A stretch of 64,000 bases of DNA from a virus. Location of the stretch: the IMG/VR virus record IMGVR_UViG_3300034021_000678, positions 36,126 to 100,125 of that record. One strand, written 5' to 3'. Within the stretch, counting starts at the first letter, position 1. Each line of letters opens with the position of its first letter. Under the pieces are notes generated by a model. The model saw nothing but the letters and a program-made list of their open reading frames with translations. It was not told the origin of the DNA and did not search any database. Positions 56,709-64,000 of the stretch are shown here, piece by piece. The position numbers and the translations under genes were made by a program.

Positions 56709-57933
56709 TAGGGTCTTTCTTCGGTGGTCTTCCACCTTGGCTAGGGTCAGCGGCAGAGCCGGCAACGTTAACTGGAACTCTAATTTCATCCATAAGTTTA
56801 TCTTCAGAATCTTCAAATGCTAAAGTTTTTCTAGCTTCATTTGGAGTAATTACGCCACCGTTAACAAGAGCTACCGCGTAGTTTGCTTGCTCTTGTAATT
56901 CTGGCTGTAGGCCTGGAATATCGTTGTCTGGAATCAGTTCCCAGCCAAAAAATCTTTCGTAGCCTTTCATAACTTTGTGCACAAGAGGAATTACAGTTTC
57001 TATGTAAAATAGTCTTTGATTAGGTCTAATGTTAGCATTATTACCACCATCAAGAAGAATAGGAGGAATGCCCAGTGTTTTAAGAACTGCATGCTCTTGC
57101 TTTACTATACTATTTTCAAAATCGAGTTCTTTAAAGTTTGTATTCGATAGTCTATCAAGCTCCATACCCCCATCTAAAATCAGCGGACGTCTGCCGCCAG
57201 CATTTGGTGAGTATTGTTTTAACCAACTTTCAATCATCTTCTCTTTTAGCTTTTCACTAAGAGAGTTAGGCGATTTAAGAACAAGACCAGGAATGGCTCC
57301 ATTCTCAAAAAACTTATCTTGGTACTTAATCATTCTCCAGAGTAGTGTCATAGATGATTTAGCTGAGCTAAGTCTAGATATACCTCTGTAGACACCTCGT
57401 ATAGAGTTATCCTTAATATGTATGACTTCATCTGGTTCGTACTTAATTGTGCCGCCAGGGCCATCCATAGTAAATTCTTTTATATACAACTTATAGTCTG
57501 TTTCAATAGAGACTAAGTATGCTGGAAGATGATAGATATGTACTCCATCATAGTAAATAAAAGCATTACCGTCTACTAGCAGATCCGAATAAATAAGTCT
57601 ACGAAATGTAGAGATATCCTGAAATGGATTAGGCTCGGAGTTTAAAAGTTTCTCTACCCGTGCCTTCTTTGTTCCGCCTCTAGGAGGCATATCTTGGTTA
57701 AGCTTGTCATCGCCTACAATAATATCAATTTGCGAAGCCGCGTCTATTACCATATTTACAGCGCGGTTAACTACGCCTAATTGTTCGTAGTATGAAAAAT
57801 AACTGTTTGGCGCGGGGTCAATAGTTGGACCCTCTTGCATAGCTATATAACGCTGGCCTGGATTTAATTTTTCTACTACTTGCGGACGAAACCTGCTAGT
57901 AAAAGATTTTAAGATTGATTCTTTTCTAGCCAT
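56701..57933 (-). CDS. Portal protein (HK97 family)
   Basis: 410 residues. N-terminal SYYEQLGVVNRAVNMVIDAA, the wing/stem region RLIYSDLLVDGNAFIYYDGV, PAYLVSIETDYKLYI, IHIKDNSIRGVYRGISRLSS, and the clip/crown region KTLGIPPILLDGGNNANIRP and ETVIPLVHKVMKGYERFFGW. The C-terminus has VNGGVITPNEARKTLAFEDS, standard for phage_portal proteins. It forms the dodecameric DNA entry channel and binds terminase. It overlaps the HNH gene by 25 bp. Confidence 0.95.
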   Translation of the reverse strand: MARKESILKSFTSRFRPQVVEKLNPGQRYIAMQEGPTIDPAPNSYFSYYEQLGVVNRAVNMVIDAASQIDIIVGDDKLNQDMPPRGGTKKARVEKLLNSEPNPFQDISTFRRLIYSDLLVDGNAFIYYDGVHIYHLPAYLVSIETDYKLYIKEFTMDGPGGTIKYEPDEVIHIKDNSIRGVYRGISRLSSAKSSMTLLWRMIKYQDKFFENGAIPGLVLKSPNSLSEKLKEKMIESWLKQYSPNAGGRRPLILDGGMELDRLSNTNFKELDFENSIVKQEHAVLKTLGIPPILLDGGNNANIRPNQRLFYIETVIPLVHKVMKGYERFFGWELIPDNDIPGLQPELQEQANYAVALVNGGVITPNEARKTLAFEDSEDKLMDEIRVPVNVAGSAADPSQGGRPPKKDPNE

Positions 57934-58298
57934 TTCTTCCTTTTAACTTCGATCCATCGTGCTTGTGCCTTAGAGGACCCGATCGCGGGTGCTTTCCCGA
58001 ACATTTGGTGTAAGTCAGCATGATGGAGTTTGCACAGAGTTACCACGTCGTGGTATAGCTGATCATAATGCTGGGCGATAAAGTGTTCACGGTGTTCCAT
58101 AACATCGTCAACAGTATTGATTTTAATTCGGTTTTTTCTGCACCACATAGCCCACAAATCTGCTAGGCCAGTATAGTGGTGAAGTTGTAACTCTTCAGCA
58201 GTATCACAAATGTGACAGTGATCGTCTTTTTTGTAGGCACTTTTTGCGCCATCTCTAATATATTTAACGCTATAACGTTTAAGATTTTCGACCGTCAT
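57909..58298 (-). CDS. HNH endonuclease-like protein
   Basis: 129 residues with zinc and catalytic motifs HCHICDTAEELQLHHYTGLA (CxxC ... HH) and VVTLCKLHHADLHQMFGKAP (C ... HH ... H). HNH proteins beside terminase are needed for cos-site cleavage or genome packaging in several siphophages. Start ATG 58298, preceded by AAAGAG, is about 16 bases after the predicted transcript start of the promoter at 58321. First gene of that unit, followed by portal. Confidence 0.85.
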   Translation of the reverse strand: MTVENLKRYSVKYIRDGAKSAYKKDDHCHICDTAEELQLHHYTGLADLWAMWCRKNRIKINTVDDVMEHREHFIAQHYDQLYHDVVTLCKLHHADLHQMFGKAPAIGSSKAQARWIEVKRKKWLEKNQS

Positions 58299-58320
58299 AC
58301 ACTCTTTCTATATTACAATA

Positions 58321-58349
58321 ATAATATCGCGACTCGTTTTGATAGTCAA
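58321..58349 (-). promoter_or_regulatory. Sigma70-type promoter TTGACT-17-TATTAT
   Basis: Minus strand TTGACT (58349-58344), 17-bp spacer, TATTAT (58326-58321), in the 78-bp gap between terminase and HNH genes. TTGA-CTA-TCAA forms an inverted repeat across the -35 box. Confidence 0.7.
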
Positions 58350-58376
58350 GTAAAATTTTTGACAAGTGAGATATCC

Positions 58377-59681
58377 CTAGAACCCAGTAAAGCTATTGAC
58401 ATAGGAATATAGACCGTAACGTATGGCGTCGGCTAAGTGTGATGCCCATGTGTGAAGAGGCTTTTCTTTAAGTAGGCCGGGATTTGGATCCCATCTGTAA
58501 GCTTCCAGCGATTTTAGGCACTCGATACATCTTTGATCGACGACGAGTTTATTATTATCAACGATAGCACCTACATGAGCGATTCCGTCTAAGACTGATT
58601 TTTTAGCGTCGATTGTAGATATGCCGTGCTCGCCAGCCAAGTCGGCTCGGAACTGCTGAGCAGCGGAGTCAACAAATATCATATCAATATCATACTTGTC
58701 AATATAATACTGAATGGCTTTCGCGTGTTTCTCTGTGGTTTTCTCCTGATTAGAGTACTCGCCAATGAGATAGTATATATCGTTTTTCGAATCGTATGCA
58801 AATACGGCGAAGGCCGTCGGGTCTCGATAACCTGCGTCGAGGCCAGCAAAAATATCCATGCCAGTAAGGTCCAGCGCCGAAAGGTCTTGCACCTGTGTAT
58901 CGAAGTTGAAGTCCCAGATTCTGCCCTCGTATGTGCTAAAGTCAGCTTCGTACTCTTGTTTAAACTCCGCTTGACTCATTGTTCTCATGGCTTCCTCAAT
59001 GTCGCGCGTGTCGATCCTAGGATTATCCTTCCATGTGGCGTGAATTGAACACCACTCAGGGAATTCGTTCGATGACCCACGTTCATAGAACTTAGCAAAC
59101 CAGTTATTCTTACCACGAGGTGTGGAAATAAATAGAGCTTTTGAATTTGGTTTGTCTAGTGTAGGACGAAGCGCAATATTAAAGGCGTTTTCACCTTCAT
59201 CAGTTAGAGCGGCCTCGTCGAAGATAATTAGGTCGTAGGATCGACCAACTACTGAGTCTACTTGGTTTACCGAACCCATACGAATCGTTGATCCGTTAGA
59301 TAGTTCGATGATGCTATCCTTAGCGTTATCTCGTGTTACTTCTAGGTTGAAGTGTTTAATCAGCTGTCTTTGCAAATCGAATGAAATTTGTGAGAGTCTG
59401 TAGTTAGGCGACATAATTAGAACATTTGACCCAGGTACTAGCGTTACAAGTTGGCCGATGATATTGGCGATATAGGTTTTACCTAAACGTCTGGAAATCG
59501 CGGCGCAGATAAAGCGGTACTTTGGGTTATTAATAGCGTTTATAATCGCTATCTGAGGATCTACGGGAATTACTCCTAGTTCCTCTAAATAGCGTTCGAC
59601 ATTGAGCTTCAGAAACCTGTTGGGCTCGAAGCTTAAATCTACTATTTTGTTACTGATTACGTCTAGCCTAGAGACTTTCAT
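58377..59681 (-). CDS. terL: Terminase large subunit
   Basis: 434 residues. ATPase: Walker A-like AAISRRLGKTYIANII (near residue 56-71) and Walker B SYDLIIFDEAAL (residues ~147-158), with adenine motif region VLIMSPNYRLSQ. Nuclease: FAGLDAGYRDPTAFAVFAYD (first Asp), DMIFVDSAAQQFRADL and a late DAIRYGLY acidic residue. It pumps DNA into the prohead and cuts concatemers. Start shares its A with the TAA of the 52-residue gene upstream (TAATG). Confidence 0.93.
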   Translation of the reverse strand: MKVSRLDVISNKIVDLSFEPNRFLKLNVERYLEELGVIPVDPQIAIINAINNPKYRFICAAISRRLGKTYIANIIGQLVTLVPGSNVLIMSPNYRLSQISFDLQRQLIKHFNLEVTRDNAKDSIIELSNGSTIRMGSVNQVDSVVGRSYDLIIFDEAALTDEGENAFNIALRPTLDKPNSKALFISTPRGKNNWFAKFYERGSSNEFPEWCSIHATWKDNPRIDTRDIEEAMRTMSQAEFKQEYEADFSTYEGRIWDFNFDTQVQDLSALDLTGMDIFAGLDAGYRDPTAFAVFAYDSKNDIYYLIGEYSNQEKTTEKHAKAIQYYIDKYDIDMIFVDSAAQQFRADLAGEHGISTIDAKKSVLDGIAHVGAIVDNNKLVVDQRCIECLKSLEAYRWDPNPGLLKEKPLHTWASHLADAIRYGLYSYVNSFTGF

Positions 59682-59839
59682 TACTTAGGTGTTCCATCTG
59701 GGTTTACTTGTTTTTGCACTTGTTTACCTAACGCATCTATGACTGTCGCAGAAATTTTGTGGGGTAACTCACGTAATCCTGCCATTATAATGTTAAACTC
59801 CTGGGCAGTCACTTCCAGGTTTACTTTTTTCTCTTCCAT
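59681..59839 (-). CDS. 52-residue conserved phage protein upstream of terminase
   Basis: ATG 59839, stop overlapping terL's ATG. The product MEEKKVNLEVTAQEFNIIMA then GLRELPHKISATVIDALGKQ resembles small phage proteins with the pattern VTxEExNxxLAxLxELPxKxSxxVIxxI that I know only as hypothetical. Coupled translation with terL and a good fit to that family support it being real. It could be a packaging accessory, but I see no HTH typical of a terminase small subunit. Confidence 0.7.
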   Translation of the reverse strand: MEEKKVNLEVTAQEFNIIMAGLRELPHKISATVIDALGKQVQKQVNPDGTPK

Positions 59840-59843
59840 ATTC

Positions 59844-60299
59844 TTATTCCTTCTCTATATTAGATTTATCAATTACTAGGGTATCAATAGCTGCAGTAAG
59901 CTCCTGCAGTTTAGTAGTTGCTTCCGCGATAGCAGTATTATCTTTTTTACTTTCGCTATTTAATTTTGTCAGTCGTTCCTGTACCTGTGCTTGCTTTTCT
60001 AGAGACTTAACCTCTACTACGGTAGCTAGTGCCAGCTTGCTTTGTTTAGACAATGCTGGGTCTATTACTATATCTGTGGGCAGACCTTCTGTTGCTGGAA
60101 TCGTAGACTCCGTAATAACTCCTATATTAATTCTATGCTTGAAAGCTCTTAGGTGGCTCTCAATACGTTCATTAAATAAATCTGTTGTGGTGCAATCACC
60201 TATATTAATTGTCCGATTGTGGGTTAGGCCAGTTTCTGGGTCAATAATAATAATCTCGACAGTCTTTTCTGTCTGTTTATGTATTGTATATTCTATCAT
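59844..60299 (-). CDS. Hypothetical protein with C-terminal coiled coil (151 aa)
   Basis: N-terminal beta-rich domain (MIEYTIHKQTEKTVEIIIID ... ESHLRAFKHRINIGVITE) and a C-terminal coiled coil (KSLEKQAQVQERLTKLNSES). RBS AAAGGAGA precedes the ATG at 60299. It stands between the glycine-rich adhesin and the terminase-associated genes. No family recognised. The beta domain plus coiled coil resembles small fibre-assembly or trimerising proteins, but this is only a resemblance. Confidence 0.6.
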   Translation of the reverse strand: MIEYTIHKQTEKTVEIIIIDPETGLTHNRTINIGDCTTTDLFNERIESHLRAFKHRINIGVITESTIPATEGLPTDIVIDPALSKQSKLALATVVEVKSLEKQAQVQERLTKLNSESKKDNTAIAEATTKLQELTAAIDTLVIDKSNIEKE

Positions 60300-60371
60300 T
60301 TTTCTCCTTTATTATTCATTGATTACCTCAGCAGTCATATCTAAAGCTTTTGCGACCAAATCCGTTCCTGT

Positions 60372-61205
60372 TTATGTGTAGTAGAATTCTACGCGACCTA
60401 TGCTACCATTCATACCTGCTATGTCAAGAAAATCACCTGCGGTACTCCAAGCGCCACCGCCTCCCCCTCCTCCTGGAGCGGATCCGTCTGATGGAAAGGT
60501 AGATGTTGTCCAAATACCGGCATCAAGATATCCATCCCAGTTTGTTCCACCGTCACCTCCTCCAGTTCCAGCAGCATCACCCCCACCATCGGTATCACCT
60601 AGAACAGCATTACCAGAGTTACCAGTGGTATTTGTAGATCCGCCAGTAGCTGTACCTCCTGAACCTCCACTAGTTTCAGCACCGCCTGCGCCTCCATTTG
60701 CAGACATATTAGTTCCAGCAAATCCACCAGTAGCAGTTACATCGCCAACTCTAGTTTGTCCAGCTGTTGTGCCGCTTCCGACACTTGAAGCTGTTCTACC
60801 TGCTCCTCCATTACCCACAACGTAGTTTATGGTTGAAGACCCGCTTCCAGTAATAGTTTTTTCAGAAAATCCACCACCGCCTCCACCGCCGCCAGGAGCA
60901 CTAAGTCCGTTACTTCTACCGCCGCCTCCTCCGCCTCCCCAAATACGTATACGGCAAGAAGACCATCCAGTTGGGGCTGTTTCAGTACCAGATCCGGTAT
61001 TGTATGTTACAGTAGTTGGAGTAAAGTTAGATTTTCCATAGAAATTAGATATACTAATAGCTCCAGATGGAACTCCCGCAAGCGTTCTAAGTGCGCTTTC
61101 ATTCATGCTAGAAGTAGCATTTTGCGCTCTACCAAGTTCTAAGTTGATAGAGCGGGTAGAAGTTGAACCTCCGATACTCATTGTGCCTGAAGCAGCTAGC
61201 GTCAT
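60372..61205 (-). CDS. Glycine-rich tail fibre adhesin
   Basis: 277 residues. The N-terminal ~60 residues (SIGGSTSTRSINLELGRAQN then RTLAGVPSGAISISNFYGKS) form the phage module that attaches small fibre proteins. The rest has long glycine runs (IRIWGGGGGGGRSNG, APGGGGGGGGFSEK) and ends GSIGRVEFYYT, as in polyglycine-sandwich adhesins related to T-even gp38. The variable loops between Gly runs would bind the receptor. It overlaps the stop of the large tail fibre by 4 bp, so it may sit at that fibre's tip. Confidence 0.8.
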   Translation of the reverse strand: MTLAASGTMSIGGSTSTRSINLELGRAQNATSSMNESALRTLAGVPSGAISISNFYGKSNFTPTTVTYNTGSGTETAPTGWSSCRIRIWGGGGGGGRSNGLSAPGGGGGGGGFSEKTITGSGSSTINYVVGNGGAGRTASSVGSGTTAGQTRVGDVTATGGFAGTNMSANGGAGGAETSGGSGGTATGGSTNTTGNSGNAVLGDTDGGGDAAGTGGGDGGTNWDGYLDAGIWTTSTFPSDGSAPGGGGGGGAWSTAGDFLDIAGMNGSIGRVEFYYT

Positions 61206-64000
61206 CTCTTAAGTTCCTCTATTTCTCGCTTAAGCTCTTTAATAGCTTCAACCATAAGACCCATTAGATTTCCATAAGCAAGGGATTTGATACCAGTTTT
61301 TTCGTCTGTCATCACAGCTTCTGCTAGGATCTTTTCTACATCCTGAGCAATAAGACCAGTTTGTCTTTGTTTTGAGTCTTTACGAGTAAAGGTGTACCCT
61401 GTAAGAGTCATAACTTTGTCAAGAGCGCTGTTAATTACTAAGAGATCTTCTTTCAGTCGTATATCAGAATAAGCGGTTACGTTTGCTACAGCTGTTAAGT
61501 TACCAGAAGAGTCAATATTGGTAATATTAGCATCGCTTCCGTTTCGGAATTCGATGGGGGTTGAGCCGTGGCCTTTAACATAAGTAGTACTAGAAGCCTG
61601 GAAATAAAAACGTTGTACACTACCAGCATCTGTAATCCAAGTATTTGTCGTACCTTTTATAAATCCAGTACTATCAATACCATCTAGAAGATCAGCATCT
61701 AAGCCTGAGCCCGAGCCGTCATTGTCAGCATTCCACATCTTAACCCAGGAACCCCAGGTATCATCGTTTACTCTACGAACCCACATATTGTTGTTCCAGA
61801 AACCGTGAGCAATCTGGAATCCATACTTATCTACATCAACCCACTGGCTTCCGAAATGAGAGATCCAGTGCACCCAATCACCATTAGGAGAGTTTGTTGG
61901 GTTATTGTACGTTGAAAAGCCACAACGCTGTGTAGTAGAAGTAGTACCAAGAACAGCATTCATATTGCTGACGTTCATACTAGAACCCCAGCCGTATCCT
62001 GAATTATCAGTAGAGTGAGGGAACTGGTATGAATGGAATCCATCAACAGTGTCAGCATCGAGACCTGAACCAGCGCCGTCAATACCTGAATGCCACACAG
62101 TACCAGCACTACCCGATATAGGTTGTATTTGAAAATGGTTATGTCCGTTTACATATAGATAGCTAGTACCATCAACACCGCCAGACTTTGTTATAACCGC
62201 TAAACCAGTCTGCCCAGTTGGGGTGGCAGTACAAACGATCGTAGTGTATCCATACAACCCATTATAAATATATGTTGGACCAGCGGTATTTCCATTTAAG
62301 CGAAGTATACTACTGTCAATGTTGAGCGCCCGCCAAGAAACACCGTTTTGTAGAGAGTAAATATTACTTTCGTTTGAACTAAAAAATAGATGCATACCAT
62401 TAGAGGCGTTGAAGCTACCAGCGGTAAATGTTGCGGCAGTAGCAGCAATACGATCAGAAAAAGCACCGGGACCAAAAACCTCAAATTCATTCGTGTTTCC
62501 ACTAAAACTACCAAAACGAGCGATAGTTGTCCACGACCCTGCTGTACCAGAAGTTTTCTGTACATACAGAGGTACACCACCACCAACATCATATTTGGCA
62601 AGGCGGTGAGCGTAACGCCCATCGATGTATGTTCCATTAATAAGGAACTCTAATCCGAATCCGTCTGTTGTTGTAGACGTAATAGCGTGTGAAACATGCG
62701 AAGTAGCATTGTCGATGTTACCGACAATGAACAGAGGATCAGTTGAGCCAATGTAGCTTGGCGTCGCGCCGTAAAATTTTGTACCACCGTATCCGGTTTG
62801 TGACATAATTTTAATGCCGGTGTGGAACGCGAAAATTAAATCAGGATAAAGAGGACCAGTCCAAGCACCAGCTTCTTGGTAAAGAGCGTAGTCAGCTGCA
62901 GACATACCAGAGTTTGAACCAACATGGGTAAAGCCAAGGTATGTAGTATTGTAACTTTGGTTTTGGAACACGAACGAAGCAGAACTATAACCGTCAAGCG
63001 TGTCAGCATCAAGGCCTGTACCAGCACCGTCGTTACCAGCATGCCAGAATTTATTTGCTCCGGAGAAGAAATCTCCATCGCGCCACATGTACGAAGCGTA
63101 AGTATTTACTACTGCGTTGGCAGTAACTGAGCCGTCTTCTACATAAAGTTCTAAGCCGGTACCGTTACCACCATTGCGGAATACGTACCAACCTTGTTGG
63201 GTTGACTTTGCTTCCCAGCGAACATCAACTCCATCATAGTAAGCATTGAACCCAACGTACATACCCACAGGGAAAGTAGCTGTTGAAGTCGCAGTACCAT
63301 TTGTTGTTAAAAAGGCATCAGAATTTATACCATCAAGAGTGTCAGCATCTAGTGCCGAACCAGGTCCATCGACTGTTATAAGTTTGGTTAAAAGAGATGA
63401 TGCTGTTTCTGTTGCACCGCTTGTGCCTTGGGCACCAGTAGTACCTTGAGAGCCTATAGCGCCCTGAGAACCTGTAGCGCCCTGAGAACCTGTAGTGCCT
63501 TGACGGCCTTGAGTACCTTGAGCGCCTTGAGAACCAGTAGCGCCTTGAGAACCTGTGGCGCCTTGAGTGCCTGTAGTGCCTTGTGGACCTTGAATGCCTT
63601 GTAGACCTTGAGCACCTGTAGCGCCTTGAGAACCTGTAGTGCCTTGACGGCCTTGAGTACCTTGAGCGCCTTGAGAACCAGTAATACCCTGAATACCTTG
63701 AGTACCGGCACCTGTAATACCCTGAATACCTTGAGTACCGGCACCTGTAACACCCTGAATACCTTGAGCACCCTGAGAACCTGTGGTACCTTGACGACCT
63801 TGAGTACCTTGAGTACCCTGAGAACCAGTAATACCTTGAATACCTTGGCTACCAATACCTGTAATACCCTGAATACCCTGAGTACCTTGAGCACCAGTGT
63901 TACCTGTTATACCTTGAGTACCAGTGTTACCTGTTGTACCCTGAGTACCTTGACGGCCTTGAATACCTTGAGCACCTTGGACACCTTGAGTACCTTGTGG
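61202..64000 (-). CDS. Collagen-like tail fibre with S74 chaperone, 5' end beyond window
   Basis: The frame stays open from the stop at 61202 to the window edge, so the Met at 63268 is internal. Reading the protein N to C: collagen triplets (64000-63415: GTQG, GIQG, GRQG), then repeated LDADTLDG motifs (four copies: GPGSALDADTLDGINSDAF, GAGTGLDADTLDGYSSASF, GAGSGLDADTVDGFHSYQF, GSGSGLDADLLDGIDSTGF) and beta-prism-like sequence. The C-terminal peptidase S74 chaperone is YSDIRLKEDLLVINSALDKV ... GLIAQDVEKI, with the autocleavage Ser. The chaperone trimerises and is normally removed. Likely a side tail fibre. Overlaps the adhesin by 4 bp. Confidence 0.92.
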   Translation of the reverse strand, partial: PQGTQGVQGAQGIQGRQGTQGTTGNTGTQGITGNTGAQGTQGIQGITGIGSQGIQGITGSQGTQGTQGRQGTTGSQGAQGIQGVTGAGTQGIQGITGAGTQGIQGITGSQGAQGTQGRQGTTGSQGATGAQGLQGIQGPQGTTGTQGATGSQGATGSQGAQGTQGRQGTTGSQGATGSQGAIGSQGTTGAQGTSGATETASSLLTKLITVDGPGSALDADTLDGINSDAFLTTNGTATSTATFPVGMYVGFNAYYDGVDVRWEAKSTQQGWYVFRNGGNGTGLELYVEDGSVTANAVVNTYASYMWRDGDFFSGANKFWHAGNDGAGTGLDADTLDGYSSASFVFQNQSYNTTYLGFTHVGSNSGMSAADYALYQEAGAWTGPLYPDLIFAFHTGIKIMSQTGYGGTKFYGATPSYIGSTDPLFIVGNIDNATSHVSHAITSTTTDGFGLEFLINGTYIDGRYAHRLAKYDVGGGVPLYVQKTSGTAGSWTTIARFGSFSGNTNEFEVFGPGAFSDRIAATAATFTAGSFNASNGMHLFFSSNESNIYSLQNGVSWRALNIDSSILRLNGNTAGPTYIYNGLYGYTTIVCTATPTGQTGLAVITKSGGVDGTSYLYVNGHNHFQIQPISGSAGTVWHSGIDGAGSGLDADTVDGFHSYQFPHSTDNSGYGWGSSMNVSNMNAVLGTTSTTQRCGFSTYNNPTNSPNGDWVHWISHFGSQWVDVDKYGFQIAHGFWNNNMWVRRVNDDTWGSWVKMWNADNDGSGSGLDADLLDGIDSTGFIKGTTNTWITDAGSVQRFYFQASSTTYVKGHGSTPIEFRNGSDANITNIDSSGNLTAVANVTAYSDIRLKEDLLVINSALDKVMTLTGYTFTRKDSKQRQTGLIAQDVEKILAEAVMTDEKTGIKSLAYGNLMGLMVEAIKELKREIEELKR
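63415..64000 (-). repeat. Collagen-coding repeat of the right-end fibre
   Basis: Gly-X-Y triplets [18 protein letters not shown] in 9-bp units, running off the window edge. Several 27- to 54-bp blocks are duplicated, for example the GRQG-containing unit near 63490, 63640, 63790 and 63950. Confidence 0.9.
63919..63994 (-). repeat. Long inverted repeat, right copy (partner 239-314)
   Basis: 76 bases on the minus strand identical to the plus strand of 239-314, in frame in both fibre genes (see left copy). Confidence 0.85.

Noticed and set aside
59681-59839. 52-aa gene as terminase small subunit
   Set aside because: Too short and without an HTH domain; kept as a hypothetical phage protein.
60312-60359. 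15-codon minus-strand frame (TTG start) between adhesin and hypothetical gene
   Set aside because: Too short to support; could be a leader peptide but nothing confirms it.
63454-63894. 146-residue Leu/Val/Lys-rich minus-strand frame
   Set aside because: Out-of-frame reading of the collagen repeat of the right-end fibre, whose true frame is open to the window edge.

Overview
The window is a stretch of a tailed double-stranded DNA phage genome. It looks like a siphovirus: it has an HK97-type head, a lambda-type tail tip set (M, L, K, I and J homologues) and a 1508-residue tape measure. I see no integrase, repressor or lysogeny module, so it is probably virulent. The SleB-type wall hydrolase made as a lipoprotein, the lambda-like tail and the host-like sigma70 promoters (TTGACA/T, 17 bp, TATACT) point to a Gram-negative host. 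The gene set (gp46/47-type nuclease, PhoH, ThyX, NrdAB, peptide deformylase, FkbM methyltransferases, GT25 glycosyltransferase) is typical of aquatic phages. The exact host cannot be read from the sequence. Both ends of the window cut through collagen-like fibre genes, so the genome continues on both sides.

Layout, plus strand. 1-4.7 kb: fibre or virion-decoration genes (collagen-like protein, two beta-rich proteins, a 51-aa peptide, a 718-aa alanine-rich coiled coil). 4.7-7.6 kb: a sugar and methyl modification cluster (GT25 glycosyltransferase, a beta-propeller GH130-like protein, a TPR-FkbM methyltransferase). 7.65-7.8 kb: a promoter and an unusual tRNA-like gene. 7.8-29.3 kb: the early and middle region for nucleotide and DNA metabolism: small regulators (PC4-like), split NAD-dependent ligase, ThyX, a multi-HTH protein, DnaB-like helicase, primase, family A polymerase, PhoH, UvsW-like helicase, ssDNA-binding protein, Mre11/Rad50-like pair, a PD-(D/E)XK nuclease, 5'-3' exonuclease, deformylase, NrdA, NrdB and a second FkbM methyltransferase. 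Recurrent promoters and two strong gene-specific terminators divide it into units.

Layout, minus strand. A bidirectional terminator at 29.27 kb separates the convergent halves. Reading from 64 kb down to 29.3 kb: a collagen-like tail fibre with an S74 chaperone, a glycine-rich adhesin, small genes, large terminase, HNH protein, portal, a single polyprotein joining prohead protease, scaffold and major capsid, connectors, tail tube, tail chaperones (probable frameshift), tape measure, lambda-type tip proteins, gpJ, a giant 1720-aa collagen-like fibre, two small paralogous tail proteins, an unknown protein and a 2-oxoglutarate/Fe(II) oxygenase.

Themes. (1) At least three collagen-like virion proteins share a genome with a prolyl-hydroxylase-like oxygenase and a GT25 glycosyltransferase, the two enzyme classes that modify collagen in animals and giant viruses; this is a testable collagen-modification hypothesis. 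(2) The capsid gene is a multi-domain fusion with an apparent internal start. (3) A roughly 45-residue module recurs in three unrelated virion proteins. (4) Near-identical collagen segments lie in opposite orientation in two fibre genes and could exchange or invert fibre tips.
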